Part shown: positions 17,214 to 26,372 of the stretch, in pieces
Layout of the letters: the number at the start of each line of letters is the position of its first letter
Numbering within the stretch: the first letter of the stretch is position 1
Assembly (NCBI GenBank): GCA_023399455.1
Contig: JAEWPN010000090.1
Location: forward strand, 1 to 64,000
Direction of reading: 5' to 3'
DNA from: Bacillota bacterium
Lineage (GTDB): Bacteria > Bacillota > Clostridia > Lachnospirales > Lachnospiraceae
DNA: 64,000 nt
Position numbers and translations under genes: made by a program
The notes under the pieces: generated by a model
Databases searched by the model: none
What the model was told of the DNA's origin: nothing
What the model saw: the letters and a program-made list of their open reading frames with translations, nothing else

Positions 17214-18161
17214 TCATGCTCTTACTACGCTGACAAAGCAGCTGTCTACCTGAACGCAGTTAGGTGAGAGCAGCTCGAGCGATATTCGCGTATCTTCATA
17301 ACGGTCTACCGGTACGATAATGGTGCCTGTGGACACTGTAATGGGTGAACCGATGCGGGTGATAGGAGTACAGCACGTAAATATAGTTTCCGTATCCTTG
17401 CAGGAAGTGGATCGTAGTGCGATGCCAATAGTTCCGTTGCAACGATTGTTTACGATTACGTTGATGGTGAAGCTTATGAGGTAATTGCCGCTATCCTTGA
17501 GTAAAATGCTCGTTCCATCTCTGGAAAGAACAATGTCGCGGTTCTTAATAAAATTTGTAAGTTGCAGCGGGCAATTTCTATTCCACCAAGTTCCAGCCGC
17601 CGCCTCGAAGGCTGCTACTGCGAGAGCCCCGGATGATCCGGTAGCGCCCGTGGCGCCGGTAGCGCCGGTAGCACCGGTAGCACCGGTAGCGCCAGTGGCC
17701 CCCGTAGGTCCGGTAGGTCCGGTAGGTCCGGTAGGCCCGGTAGCACCGGTTGACCCGCCAGGAGCGCCGGTAGGCCCGGTAGCACCGGTAGCGCCGGTAG
17801 GCCCGGTAGCACCGGTAGCGCCGGTAGGTCCGGTAGCACCCGTAGGGCCGCAAGGACCTTTGCATGAATTGAGTACCTTTTCCAATTTATCTTTCAGAAA
17901 GATTTGATTCTGCATAATGCTGTCTAAGAGGCATTTAATGCTTTCATTTATGGCTAGAAGATGTTCTACGCTGACAGGGTCGATGGGCCTGCCATCTGCT
18001 TGATTCGGTAAGGTTCCCAAGACATATTGGAGCTTTTCGCCCTCTGCATTGATGATATGGCTGAGGCCGAGTTCCTCCATAGCGATGGAAGCAAGAATCA
18101 TATTCAAAGCGCTATCGCGAGTTATTTCAGGACTGATTTCCGGAAATGTTGGTTGTGACAT
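17214..18161 (-). CDS. collagen-like GXT-repeat surface or spore protein (BclA-like)
   Basis: A 315-residue protein in three parts: a helical N-terminal domain (1-100), a collagen-like stretch of about 24 Gly-X-Thr/Pro triplets (about 102-173), and a globular C-terminal domain of the kind that trimerises collagen-like spore or surface proteins. Triplet phase is broken once (GAPGGST). The third position is almost always Thr, a usual O-glycosylation site. The start is set at the ATG behind GGAGG; a longer reading frame upstream lacks a ribosome-binding site. A GT2 glycosyltransferase gene lies immediately upstream on the same strand. No secretion signal is visible, consistent with assembly inside a mother cell. 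Confidence 0.8.
   Translation of the reverse strand: MSQPTFPEISPEITRDSALNMILASIAMEELGLSHIINAEGEKLQYVLGTLPNQADGRPIDPVSVEHLLAINESIKCLLDSIMQNQIFLKDKLEKVLNSCKGPCGPTGATGPTGATGATGPTGATGATGPTGAPGGSTGATGPTGPTGPTGPTGATGATGATGATGATGATGATGSSGALAVAAFEAAAGTWWNRNCPLQLTNFIKNRDIVLSRDGTSILLKDSGNYLISFTINVIVNNRCNGTIGIALRSTSCKDTETIFTCCTPITRIGSPITVSTGTIIVPVDRYEDTRISLELLSPNCVQVDSCFVSVVRA
17637..17856 (-). repeat. collagen-coding tandem 9-bp repeat tract
   Basis: Degenerate tandem repeats of GGTAGCACC / GGTAGCGCC / GGTAGGTCC (plus-strand reading) encode the Gly-X-Thr triplets. Length variation by slippage is expected in such a tract. Confidence 0.85.
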
Positions 18162-18162
18162 T

Positions 18163-19269
18163 TTATATCCTCCCTTCTGATAGTGAAGAAGTATCTGTTT
18201 TTTTTCTATTTTTAAAATATTCCTTATTATAAAGAACTGAAGGTGAATCTGGTTTAAAGGCGGCCGCCATGTCATTATAGCGTTCCGCTTTCTCATGTTC
18301 GCCTAAGTGGTCGTAACATACGACACATTCGATGCAGGGAATATACCCCCAGAAATCCGCTTGATGAAAGCCCCATGAACTCTGCGGATTCTCCAGTGTG
18401 AGAACCAGATTGAACCAAAAGGCGGCTTTCCTGTATTCCTTCTGCTCTTTAAAATGATATCCGATTTGACAACACAATTCTCCGCGTGGCGTGTCGTATT
18501 GAAAGCTCCGCAGCATGGCACGGAAGGCTCGCTTGCTGTCGCCCTGCTCCCGGTAGCATTTTGCCAATTCTCCGCATGCTGCAATATTGTCCTCTACCCA
18601 ACCCAGTCCCGAGTCCAGAAATTGTTCAAAGGCGTCGATAGCATCTTCGAAACGGCCGTTGTCTTTTAATTCTCTGGCATAATAGTATGTTCCTCGGGGA
18701 GAGAGCTTGGTTCCCTTAGACAAAAGGTTTTCGTATATTTCAAGGTTTCTGGAGCTTCTTGCGCCGGGCGGCTTGGCATGTGTGATGCCAATATCGGAGT
18801 TTATGATATTTCCGCCAAGCTGCAGGCATTCGTGAACGGGTTCGCTCCATCTGAAGCGGGGGATATTTTTGGAAAGCCTTTCCCTATAGTAGGAAAAGGT
18901 GACCTTGCCCTGAGCGTCGAAGCCTATATTATACAGCATCATGACGATGTCGATATCGCTGGACAGTGTTTTTTTTAGTTTTCTAAATTTAACGGCATCT
19001 TCGGGGAGTATGATATCATCGGCATCCAGCCAAAGAATATACTCCTTTGTCGCTTTGTCGTATGCGAAATTCCGCGCGGCAGAAAAGTCGTCAATCCACG
19101 GAAAATCGTAGATATTCTTTGTAAAACGTCCGGCGATTTCTTTTGTGCGGTCAGTGGAGCCTGTGTCGGCGATAATAATTTCGTCGACGAGGTCTTTTAC
19201 TGAGTTTAAGCATCTTTCCAATACTTTTTCTTCATTTTTTACAATCATACAAAGACTTATGGTTATCAT
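18163..19269 (-). CDS. GT2 glycosyltransferase with tetratricopeptide-like C-terminal half
   Basis: A 368-residue protein opening with the SunS/SpsA-type GT2 domain ([19 protein letters not shown], metal-binding WLDADD), followed by helical repeat pairs (about residues 200-350). Its stop falls one base before the start codon of the collagen-like gene, whose ribosome-binding site lies inside this gene. That tight coupling suggests it glycosylates the threonine-rich collagen-like stretch. The substrate assignment is inference. Confidence 0.85.
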   Translation of the reverse strand: MITISLCMIVKNEEKVLERCLNSVKDLVDEIIIADTGSTDRTKEIAGRFTKNIYDFPWIDDFSAARNFAYDKATKEYILWLDADDIILPEDAVKFRKLKKTLSSDIDIVMMLYNIGFDAQGKVTFSYYRERLSKNIPRFRWSEPVHECLQLGGNIINSDIGITHAKPPGARSSRNLEIYENLLSKGTKLSPRGTYYYARELKDNGRFEDAIDAFEQFLDSGLGWVEDNIAACGELAKCYREQGDSKRAFRAMLRSFQYDTPRGELCCQIGYHFKEQKEYRKAAFWFNLVLTLENPQSSWGFHQADFWGYIPCIECVVCYDHLGEHEKAERYNDMAAAFKPDSPSVLYNKEYFKNRKKTDTSSLSEGRI

Positions 19270-19433
19270 TTATTTCTCTCCACGTGAGTATATGATGGTT
19301 CCTGCATATTATATTTTATGTAGTTAATTGTCATTTTGTGACATAAAAACCCTCTCCCAAAAGGTCAAAAGTCACAATCCTTCGAAATGATGCATAAAAT
19401 GATTAACAGAATACATGGAAGAAGGAATAAGAA

Positions 19434-20483
19434 ATGTCTACCATAAGTTTATGCATGATAGTACGAAATGAGGAGAAAAATATCGAAAGATGCCTAAAAA
19501 GTGCTGCGAAGCTGGTGGATGAAATCATCGTGGTGGATACCGGCTCCGAAGACGGGACGAAGACTGTTTGTAAAAAATACAAAACAAAGCTTTATGATTT
19601 CGCGTGGGAGGATGATTTTGCTGCAGCCCGCAATTTTGCAGTGGAAAAGGCTTCCAGCGATTGGATTATGTGGCTGGATGCCGATGAGGAACTACAGATC
19701 AGAGATAAAAAAACATTTAAGAAGCGGCTTCGTGATGAGAAAAAAGACCTCATATCAATCAAAATGCTGCACTATTACGGTGAACAGCCGGCGGATAAGA
19801 GCCGGGCTTACAGGAACAGCGCGTGCCGTTTGTTCCGAAACAATACAGGGATGCATTTTTCGGGAAAAGTACATGAGAGGCTTATTGGGGATAACATAGT
19901 CGATAGGATTTCGGAAGAGGAATATGATGATATCAAGATTTTTCATTACGGGTATATGGATGAAGAAATAGAGCATAAGAACGATAGGAATATGAAACTG
20001 CTTCTTAAGGAAAGGGAAGAGCAGCCGGAAAATGCGTGGGTCCAATATCATCTCGCTGTGGAATATTATCATACAAAGGCTTATGCGGAGGCTTATGGAC
20101 TTGTCAATTTATCGATTCTGTGTTTTCTTAAAGAAGAGATCCTGCCCCCTGCAATTGTGTATAAGCTGAAATACGATATTCTGCTTGCAGCGGAAGATTA
20201 TGAAACCGTATCACAGAGTATAGAAAAGGCAATCGAGCTTTATCCGGATTATGTCGACCTTTATTATTATAAGGGCATGGCGCAGTTCGCGCTCGGAGAT
20301 TATAAGGAAGCGAAGAGCACCTTCAGGCACTGCCTTATCCTTGGAGAAGATGATGTAAGATATTTGATCCTGGCCGGAGCAGGAAGCTTTCTGGCTCTTA
20401 ACTATATCGGACGCTGCCATGAAATGCTTCAGGAGAAAGAACAGGCACAGGAGGCCTACAGACAGGCAGAACTTCTTCTATAG
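19434..20483 (+). CDS. GT2 glycosyltransferase with TPR-like repeats (paralogue)
   Basis: A 349-residue paralogue of the divergent neighbour: ISLCMIVRNEE, VVDTGSEDGT, metal-binding WLDADEE, then TPR-like helices including YLxYYKGMAQFALGDYKEA-type repeats near residue 270. GAAGGAATAAG precedes the ATG. Together with the divergent copy it brackets the collagen-like gene region, so it may extend or vary the same glycan. Confidence 0.85.
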   Translation: MSTISLCMIVRNEEKNIERCLKSAAKLVDEIIVVDTGSEDGTKTVCKKYKTKLYDFAWEDDFAAARNFAVEKASSDWIMWLDADEELQIRDKKTFKKRLRDEKKDLISIKMLHYYGEQPADKSRAYRNSACRLFRNNTGMHFSGKVHERLIGDNIVDRISEEEYDDIKIFHYGYMDEEIEHKNDRNMKLLLKEREEQPENAWVQYHLAVEYYHTKAYAEAYGLVNLSILCFLKEEILPPAIVYKLKYDILLAAEDYETVSQSIEKAIELYPDYVDLYYYKGMAQFALGDYKEAKSTFRHCLILGEDDVRYLILAGAGSFLALNYIGRCHEMLQEKEQAQEAYRQAELLL

Positions 20484-20508
20484 AAGGGTTTTTTGGAGGC
20501 ATTAGGAC

Positions 20509-20536
20509 TTGTTATTTTTCTTGAATTTGATATACT
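20509..20536 (+). promoter_or_regulatory. probable promoter of the iron alcohol dehydrogenase gene
   Basis: TTGTTA (20509-20514), 16 bases, TATACT (20531-20536), followed by a 60-base leader to the ATG with AAGGAGG. Confidence 0.5.
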
Positions 20537-20595
20537 TGAATCATCTGATAACAACAAACAAGTATTTATCAAATTTAGTTAAGGAGGAATAGCAA

Positions 20596-21774
20596 ATGAA
20601 CAGATTTACTTTACCGAGAGATATCTATTACGGAAGAGATTCATTGGAGGTTTTGAAGACCTTAAAGGGAAAAAAGGCTATCGTAGTTGTAGGCGGAAGC
20701 TCCATGAAGCGTTTTGGTTTTTTGGATAAAGCTGTCGGTTATTTAAAGGAAGCAGGGATTGAAACCCTTCTGTTTGAAGGCGTTGAGCCGGATCCTTCTG
20801 TAGAAACGGTTATGAAGGGTGCGGCGGCGATGAGAGAGTTCGAACCGGACTGGATCGTTTCCATGGGCGGAGGTTCACCCATCGATGCAGCTAAGGCGAT
20901 GTGGGCGTTTTATGAATATCCCGAGACGACTTTCGAAGATTTGATCACTCCTTTTAGTTTTCCTGCTTTGAGAACGAAAGCAAAATTCATAGCGATTCCT
21001 TCCACTTCCGGGACGGCTACGGAAGTAACTGCATTTTCCGTTATCACAGACTATGCGAAGGGAATCAAATATCCTCTTGCTGATTTTAATATAACACCCG
21101 ATATCGCTATCGTTGACCCCGTTTTGGCGGAGACGATGCCCCAGAGCTTGATAGCTTATACGGGAATGGATGCTCTGACACATGCGATCGAAGCATATGT
21201 TTCTACCCTTCATACTCCGTTTACGGACCCCCTTGCTATCAAGGCTATCCAGATTGTGGACAGCGATTTGACGAAGAGCTATGCCGGAGATAGAGATTCC
21301 AAGGAACTCATGCATTACGGACAGTGTCTTGCGGGGATGGCATTCTCGAACGCCCTCTTAGGCATAGTACATTCCATGGCTCACAAGACGGGAGCAGCTT
21401 TTTCCACCGGACATATTACTCACGGATTAGCAAATGCGATGTATCTTCCGTATGTTATTAAATATAATGCGAAAAATGAAGAGGCGGCGAAGCGCTACGG
21501 CGAAATTGCGGCTTCTATCGGAATAGAAGGAACGCAGGATGAAGCGATTAAGGGCTTGTGCGAAAGAATCGTAGAGCTTAACAATCAGATGCAGATACCG
21601 AATACCCTGAAAGAGTTCGGCATCGTAGAAGAGGAATTCAAGGAAAAAATTGCAGCGATTTCAGAAAATGCGGTAGGTGACGCATGTACGGGTTCGAATC
21701 CGAGAGCAATCGATCCGGCGACCATGGAGAAGCTCTTTACATGTATTTACTACGGTAAAGAAGTTGATTTCTAA
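20596..21774 (+). CDS. iron-containing alcohol dehydrogenase
   Basis: A 392-residue group III alcohol dehydrogenase. The NAD(P) site MGGGSPIDAAKA and the iron-ligand region (GMDALTHAIEAYVS, then HSMAHKTGAAF and ITHGLANA) are intact. In fermenting clostridia these reduce aldehydes to alcohols to dispose of NAD(P)H, often as butanol or ethanol dehydrogenases. It is monocistronic between its own promoter and terminator. The physiological substrate cannot be assigned. Confidence 0.92.
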   Translation: MNRFTLPRDIYYGRDSLEVLKTLKGKKAIVVVGGSSMKRFGFLDKAVGYLKEAGIETLLFEGVEPDPSVETVMKGAAAMREFEPDWIVSMGGGSPIDAAKAMWAFYEYPETTFEDLITPFSFPALRTKAKFIAIPSTSGTATEVTAFSVITDYAKGIKYPLADFNITPDIAIVDPVLAETMPQSLIAYTGMDALTHAIEAYVSTLHTPFTDPLAIKAIQIVDSDLTKSYAGDRDSKELMHYGQCLAGMAFSNALLGIVHSMAHKTGAAFSTGHITHGLANAMYLPYVIKYNAKNEEAAKRYGEIAASIGIEGTQDEAIKGLCERIVELNNQMQIPNTLKEFGIVEEEFKEKIAAISENAVGDACTGSNPRAIDPATMEKLFTCIYYGKEVDF

Positions 21775-21792
21775 ATAGCTGATATTTTATGT

Positions 21793-21838
21793 AAACCTCC
21801 GAACCGGCGCATAAGTTGAACGCCGGGGCGGGGGTTTT
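21793..21838 (+). terminator. intrinsic terminator of the alcohol dehydrogenase gene
   Basis: CCGGCG (21804-21809) pairs with CGCCGG (21821-21826), extended by AAACCTCCG against CGGGGGTTT, ending in TTTT. Confidence 0.85.
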
Positions 21839-21878
21839 GTGAAATTAAAAGCGGTAAATCTAATAGGAATGAAGAAAA

Positions 21879-22358
21879 ATGAGCGTAAGAGAACAAGAGA
21901 GTATAAAAACACATTCGCAGTTAGCGATGGAATATTTTAAAGAAGGTTATAATTGTTCGCAGTCGGTATTTTTGGCATTCAGTGATTGTTATGATATGGA
22001 TAAAGAGGCGGTGCTTAGAATCAGTTCTTCTTTTGGCGGAGGTATGGGAAGACTGAGGGAGGTATGCGGAGCTGTGACGGGGATGTTCATGGCGGCAGGA
22101 ATGCTATATGGATATGCAGACCCTAAGGACCAGAAATCGAAGACGGAGCATTATGAAAGAATACAGCTTCTGGCGAAAGAATTTGAGGAAAAAAACCATT
22201 CTATCGTATGCCGGGAGCTGCTTGGATTGGGGGCAGGGAAGGATAAGCCGGTTCCGGAAGTACGGACGGCAGAATATTATAAGAAGCGGCCTTGTGTAGA
22301 ATTGGTGGGGATGGCAGCCGAGATTTTGGACAGGTACAGGGAGGAATGGGATGGTTAA
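21879..22358 (+). CDS. C_GCAxxG_C_C family protein
   Basis: A 159-residue cysteine-patterned protein common in anaerobes. The first Cys is in GYNCSQSV, then FGGGMGRLREVCGAVTG (the CGAxxG block), a CRELLG cysteine and a last one in RPCVEL. Biochemical function is not established; the conserved cysteines suggest metal or Fe-S binding or redox activity. The next GNAT gene overlaps its end by eight bases, indicating one transcript. Confidence 0.8.
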   Translation: MSVREQESIKTHSQLAMEYFKEGYNCSQSVFLAFSDCYDMDKEAVLRISSSFGGGMGRLREVCGAVTGMFMAAGMLYGYADPKDQKSKTEHYERIQLLAKEFEEKNHSIVCRELLGLGAGKDKPVPEVRTAEYYKKRPCVELVGMAAEILDRYREEWDG

Positions 22359-22836
22359 GTTCATACAGAAGGAAGAAGAAAAGGGGAGAATTGCGGATTT
22401 TGTACTGAAGAGCCTGCCGGAGTGGTTCGGAGTGCCGGAGAGTGTCTGTGAATATGTGAAGGGTGTCAGGAGCATGCCCTTTTGGGCGGAATTCACGGAC
22501 GGAGAGGCAGTTGGGTTTATTGCTATGAAGGAGACTAGCCGGCATACGGCTGAGATTTATGTTATGGGAGTGCTGGAAGGATTTCAAGGGAGAGGGATAG
22601 GGAAGCGACTGTTTGGGGAGCTGTATTCTTATGCGGGGATGAAGGAGTATTCCTTTTTGCAGGTAAAGACAGTACAAAAGGGCTGTTATGAGTCTTATGA
22701 CAGGACAAACACCTTTTATGAGGGCCTGGGATTTAAGGAATTGGAGTGTTTTCCGTCACTTTGGGATGAGAGCAATCCCTGCCAGATTTACATTATGGAG
22801 GTTGATTTGAGGAAGAGCATTATGTCGAAGGGATAA
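22351..22836 (+). CDS. GNAT acetyltransferase
   Basis: A 161-residue GNAT protein with the acetyl-CoA pyrophosphate loop GFQGRGIGKRL (about residues 86-96) and the later NTFYEGLGF segment. The ATG lies eight bases inside the preceding gene, so translation is coupled. Substrate unknown. Confidence 0.88.
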   Translation: MVKFIQKEEEKGRIADFVLKSLPEWFGVPESVCEYVKGVRSMPFWAEFTDGEAVGFIAMKETSRHTAEIYVMGVLEGFQGRGIGKRLFGELYSYAGMKEYSFLQVKTVQKGCYESYDRTNTFYEGLGFKELECFPSLWDESNPCQIYIMEVDLRKSIMSKG

Positions 22837-22854
22837 TGGTGAAAGGGTGAGATC

Positions 22855-23388
22855 ATGGAAGTGGAATTGGTAAGATGGAAAGAGGAATATTATGGGGATT
22901 TCTTTCAGTGTTCCAAGGATAAAGATCTATATGATAATATGAGCGATGATTTTCCTCATACGGAGGAAGAATGCAGGCAGGCGGTGGCATCTTTTGTAGA
23001 AAGTGATGGTAAAAAGGCATGCTACAGGGCAATCCTGGTTAATGGAAGAGTGTGCGGATGCATAGCTGCCTTTTTTGAAACTGGCATGTATTGTAAGAAT
23101 GCTGAAATAGCATATTGGATTAGGAAAGAGGAACGGGGAAAAGGGATTATGACAGGGGTAATTGCGGGCTTCGTAAGCACTTTATTTTCTGACTTCAATA
23201 TCCACAGAGTATACGCCAGACCCTTTCTGCATAATGTAGCTTCATGCAAAGTGTTGGAGAAGGCGGGATTTGCGGAAGAAGGGGTACTTCAAGATAGCGT
23301 TTATAAAAAGGGGAGTATCTATAGTGCGGTTATATATGCAATAATTAAAGAATTACATTGTAAGAATAATGAGTCTCTTGACAGCTAA
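22855..23388 (+). CDS. GNAT acetyltransferase, RimJ/RimL type
   Basis: A 177-residue GNAT protein: YWIRKEERGKGIMTG carries the acetyl-CoA loop and NVASCKVLEKAGF the C-terminal family motif. It lies 18 bases after another GNAT, with an AAAGGGTGAG ribosome-binding region. Its 3' end contains the -35 box of the tetR promoter. Substrate unknown. Confidence 0.88.
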   Translation: MEVELVRWKEEYYGDFFQCSKDKDLYDNMSDDFPHTEEECRQAVASFVESDGKKACYRAILVNGRVCGCIAAFFETGMYCKNAEIAYWIRKEERGKGIMTGVIAGFVSTLFSDFNIHRVYARPFLHNVASCKVLEKAGFAEEGVLQDSVYKKGSIYSAVIYAIIKELHCKNNESLDS

Positions 23389-23425
23389 TAGGCGTTAGCC
23401 TATAATTAGGCTAACACATATTAGC
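23378..23425 (+). promoter_or_regulatory. consensus promoter with nested double palindrome (TetR operator)
   Basis: TTGACA (23378-23383), 17 bases, TATAAT (23401-23406). Two inverted repeats share one centre (between 23404 and 23405): inner GTTAGCCT/AGGCTAAC (23394-23415) and outer GCTAATA/TATTAGC (23384-23425). They cover the spacer and -10 box just upstream of a TetR gene, the arrangement expected for autorepression, possibly by two dimers. Confidence 0.85.
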
Positions 23426-23442
23426 CTAAAGGAGGTTGAGCG

Positions 23443-24078
23443 GTGGAAGAACAGTCAACCAAAAGAAAGATTATGAGTGAGGCACTCAAGCTATTTGCCA
23501 GAAAGGGATACGAAGCGGTCAGTGTGGCGCAGATTGCGGAGGCAGTAGGTATTAAAGCGCCGTCGCTTTATAAGCACTATAAGAGTAAGCGTGATATTTT
23601 TGATGCTATTTTGGAGGAAATGAGTTCCCGCTATGAAATGCAGGCGGCTTCCATGCAAATGAATGGAGTGAAGCCCGATAGGGATATGGAATTATATATC
23701 GGCATTGACGAGGAACGGCTGATCGAAATGGGAAAAGGATTATTTTCCTATTTCTTGCACGATGAATATGCCGGGCTTTTCCGGAGGATGCTCACAGTGG
23801 AGCAGTTTCATAATAAAGAACTGGGGGCTCTTTTTGTTAAACAATATGTGGATGAACCGCTTTCCTATCAGGGAATGCTTTTTAGCCTGCTGATACAGGC
23901 GGGAGTATTTATTCCGGAGAATTCGAATGTGATGGCACTGCATTTCTATGCGCCGATGTATTTGCTTTTGGTTTTATGCGACTGCCATCCGGAGAGAGAA
24001 TCCGAAGTGATGGAGATGCTGGTGCAGCATATCAGACAGTTTAGAAGGCTTTACGGGAAGAAGGAGGATAAGCGATGA
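23443..24078 (+). CDS. TetR/AcrR-family transcriptional regulator
   Basis: A 211-residue regulator with a canonical N-terminal TetR helix-turn-helix (AEAVGIKAPSLYKHYKSK, about residues 28-48) and a variable ligand-binding C-terminal half. The GTG start follows AAAGGAGG. It overlaps the next flavoprotein gene by four bases, so it probably controls that gene and itself through the nested palindrome. Confidence 0.92.
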   Translation: MEEQSTKRKIMSEALKLFARKGYEAVSVAQIAEAVGIKAPSLYKHYKSKRDIFDAILEEMSSRYEMQAASMQMNGVKPDRDMELYIGIDEERLIEMGKGLFSYFLHDEYAGLFRRMLTVEQFHNKELGALFVKQYVDEPLSYQGMLFSLLIQAGVFIPENSNVMALHFYAPMYLLLVLCDCHPERESEVMEMLVQHIRQFRRLYGKKEDKR

Positions 24079-24785
24079 AGATAACGGTGATTCATGGTCA
24101 AGGGCATAAGGGTGTGACCTATACGATGACGCAGACGGTACTTAACTTTCTTATTACGGACAAGGATGAGATACGGGAATTTTTTCTCCCGAAAGACGGG
24201 CCGGATTTTTGCTGCGGGTGTTTCAATTGTTTCCTGAAGGGGGAATCCTTCTGTCCTTCTGCCGATAAAGTACAGCCAATTGCTCTGGCTGTGGAGTGGG
24301 CGGATATCATTCTGCTGGACAGTCCGAACTATGTGATGGAAATGAGCGGTTCCATGAAAAATCTCATGGACCATCTGGCTTACCGTTGGGCATCACATAG
24401 ACCTCACGGGTCTATGTTTACCAAAGTAGGCATTGTAGTATCGTCTTCCGCAGGAGCGCCGCCAAGGGGCACGGTAAGGTCAATGGCGAGACAGCTCAGG
24501 TGGATGTGTGTACCGAAGGTGTATACATTAGGGCTCGCCTGCTATACAGCGCCGGGAGAAGCGATCAAGCCCCAGAGAATGAAGCTGATCACAAAGAAGG
24601 CAGAAAGGATCGCGAAAGCGGTAAGGAGAAGAGCAGAGCGTCCCCGGCCAGGCCTGCGGGGAAGAATTATGTTTGGAATTTTCAGAAAGATGCAATCCTC
24701 CCCCGATTCGGCATGGAATCCCACGGATAGGGACTTTTGGGTAAATCAGGGATGGACGCAGAAGTGCCGTCCATGGAGACAGTAA
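24075..24785 (+). CDS. flavodoxin-fold NAD(P)H-dependent oxidoreductase
   Basis: A 236-residue protein of the NADPH-dependent FMN reductase type: opening beta strand ITVIHGQGHKGVTYT for phosphate of FMN, a cysteine-bearing CCGCFNCFLKG stretch typical of clostridial iron-sulfur flavoproteins, and SPNYVMEMSG near the flavin ring. The C-terminal 50 residues are basic and unusual for the family. ATGA overlap with tetR indicates coupling. It likely reduces a toxic quinone or nitro compound sensed by the TetR protein; that is inference. Confidence 0.8.
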   Translation: MKITVIHGQGHKGVTYTMTQTVLNFLITDKDEIREFFLPKDGPDFCCGCFNCFLKGESFCPSADKVQPIALAVEWADIILLDSPNYVMEMSGSMKNLMDHLAYRWASHRPHGSMFTKVGIVVSSSAGAPPRGTVRSMARQLRWMCVPKVYTLGLACYTAPGEAIKPQRMKLITKKAERIAKAVRRRAERPRPGLRGRIMFGIFRKMQSSPDSAWNPTDRDFWVNQGWTQKCRPWRQ

Positions 24786-24793
24786 TGACAAGT

Positions 24794-25993
24794 TCAAACA
24801 ATATTTCGTATGAGCTGCACCGACTTTTCTAATCCGTTCTCAGCCTGCATTTTCTTGGATAAATCCGTGACATTTTGGTATATTTGTGCATAATCTGCAT
24901 TTAATTCATCGATAGCCTCTATTAATCTATTTGTGCTGAGTTTCTTTGCTTTTATCGGCCTTACTCCTGCCTTCAGGCGGTATATATGCTCAGCAAATGC
25001 GAATTGATCCAGTACGTGAGGAACAGGGATCGAAGGAATGCCATAAATCATAGAAGAGGCCGACGTACCGAAGCCACAGTGGTGTATTACACAGCAGCCT
25101 TGCTTGAACAGCCAGCTATGGGGGATAGAACCGACTCGGATCATCGATTCGGGTAGCTGATAATCGGTAAGTGTTTTGTTAAAGCCTTGTATAATAGCGC
25201 GTATTCCTGTTTGCTCGAAGGCCTTGACAAAGATGTCAAGTTTTTCTTTCTCCTGCCTGCTTTCGAAGGACATTGCCCCCAGCGCGAGTATGACCGGTTT
25301 GCTCCCTTCGTTTAAAAAGGATTTTAATTCCTCAGGAGGCTGATAATTATCCTCGGGAGCGAACCAATAGCCGACGACAGCATTCCTTTTTGCCCAATTG
25401 GGGTTTGGCTCCGCTATATAACGGCTGATGGGTATCAGATTGAGTTCCTTTGACATCATTTGGTCCATGGATTTGATGGGAGGCAGGTCATATAGCTTTC
25501 TGATCTTGTTGTAGGGTTTGACCACCTGAGGATTGATGAGGGCGCCGAGCACCTTGTCTTTTAACGTCGGATCTGTATTTTCCCTGGGAAGCATTTCCGT
25601 CTGCAAGGTAACGTCTATGGTTTTTATATTTAAGGCTTCAGTCTCAGCCGCCCCCATATGGCTGTGAGAAATTATCGCGAGATCTTTTCCCTTGCAGGCG
25701 TCACAAATATCATTTGAAGAATTCTGGATAATGCGAAAGACAAACTGCATCGTTTTTAACATGCTGAGTATAGGACTTTTGGTCTTTCCCCTGATTACTG
25801 CCGCCTCATATTCGATGTCGATATCGGGGCCTATGGGAACGAATTCAAGACCGGTTTCCGATACGAGGTCTCTCCAGCAGGGATGGGTGCCGATAACAGG
25901 TTTAAACCCTTCTTGTAACAGGGCTTTCGCAAGATAAATATACGGTTGGACATCTCCTCTGGTACCCATTGTAAAAATCACGATTTCTTTCAT
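24794..25993 (-). CDS. GT1 (UGT-type) glycosyltransferase
   Basis: A 399-residue GT-B enzyme. N-terminal FTMGTRGDVQPYIYLAKAL is typical of sterol, macrolide and glycopeptide glucosyltransferases; the C-terminal donor-binding segment contains HHCGFGTSASS and PHVLDQFAFAE. It transfers a sugar from a nucleotide donor to a lipid or other hydrophobic acceptor. The start is at MKEIV behind GGGGAT; a reading frame 12 codons longer has no good ribosome-binding site. It is convergent with the flavoprotein gene, eight bases apart. Confidence 0.85.
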   Translation of the reverse strand: MKEIVIFTMGTRGDVQPYIYLAKALLQEGFKPVIGTHPCWRDLVSETGLEFVPIGPDIDIEYEAAVIRGKTKSPILSMLKTMQFVFRIIQNSSNDICDACKGKDLAIISHSHMGAAETEALNIKTIDVTLQTEMLPRENTDPTLKDKVLGALINPQVVKPYNKIRKLYDLPPIKSMDQMMSKELNLIPISRYIAEPNPNWAKRNAVVGYWFAPEDNYQPPEELKSFLNEGSKPVILALGAMSFESRQEKEKLDIFVKAFEQTGIRAIIQGFNKTLTDYQLPESMIRVGSIPHSWLFKQGCCVIHHCGFGTSASSMIYGIPSIPVPHVLDQFAFAEHIYRLKAGVRPIKAKKLSTNRLIEAIDELNADYAQIYQNVTDLSKKMQAENGLEKSVQLIRNIV

Positions 25994-26029
25994 TTTTATC
26001 CCCATCTGCGCGTTTCTGCGCGTACTCAA

Positions 26030-26372
26030 ATCAATAGTCGAAAGCTCTTTTATCTCAACCTTTTCACCGCTTCTGAATTATTGCTTTTGTAAATGATATG
26101 AATTGCAATGTATTGCTGCTTTATATATACTTTACTACATTTATCTTTATTTGGCTATGGCATCATAGGGAATGTACATAGAGAGGTCGGAAGATTAGGG
26201 AAGAATTTATTAATATTTGTGATGTTCAACCATGTGTCTTGAGTGATATACTAGAAAGAGCATGAAAAGTATAGAGTGTTAGAAATTGGAATAAGAGGAG
26301 TGAATTTATGAGGAGCGCAGGGAGTGATTCTCATTTGTTCAAAAAGCAGTGAGAGGTTGGGAGGAAGCAGAT
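26030..26372. other. divergent intergenic region (about 340 bp)
   Basis: An A/T-rich region between the GT1 gene (minus) and a GNAT gene (plus). It holds a possible -10 box TATACT (26247-26252) without a good -35. It also holds a 14-codon reading frame (ATG 26308 to TGA 26352) behind AAGAGGAG, which may be a leader peptide for the GNAT gene. Nothing else is recognisable. Confidence 0.4.

Noticed and set aside
17637-17856. CRISPR-like regular repeats
   Set aside because: Nine-base tandem coding repeats without spacers; they encode Gly-X-Thr triplets.
17485-17907. 140-residue plus-strand frame rich in Ala-Pro-Val-Gly repeats
   Set aside because: It is the antisense reading of the collagen-like triplet tract; the real gene on the minus strand has a start, ribosome-binding site and flanking domains.
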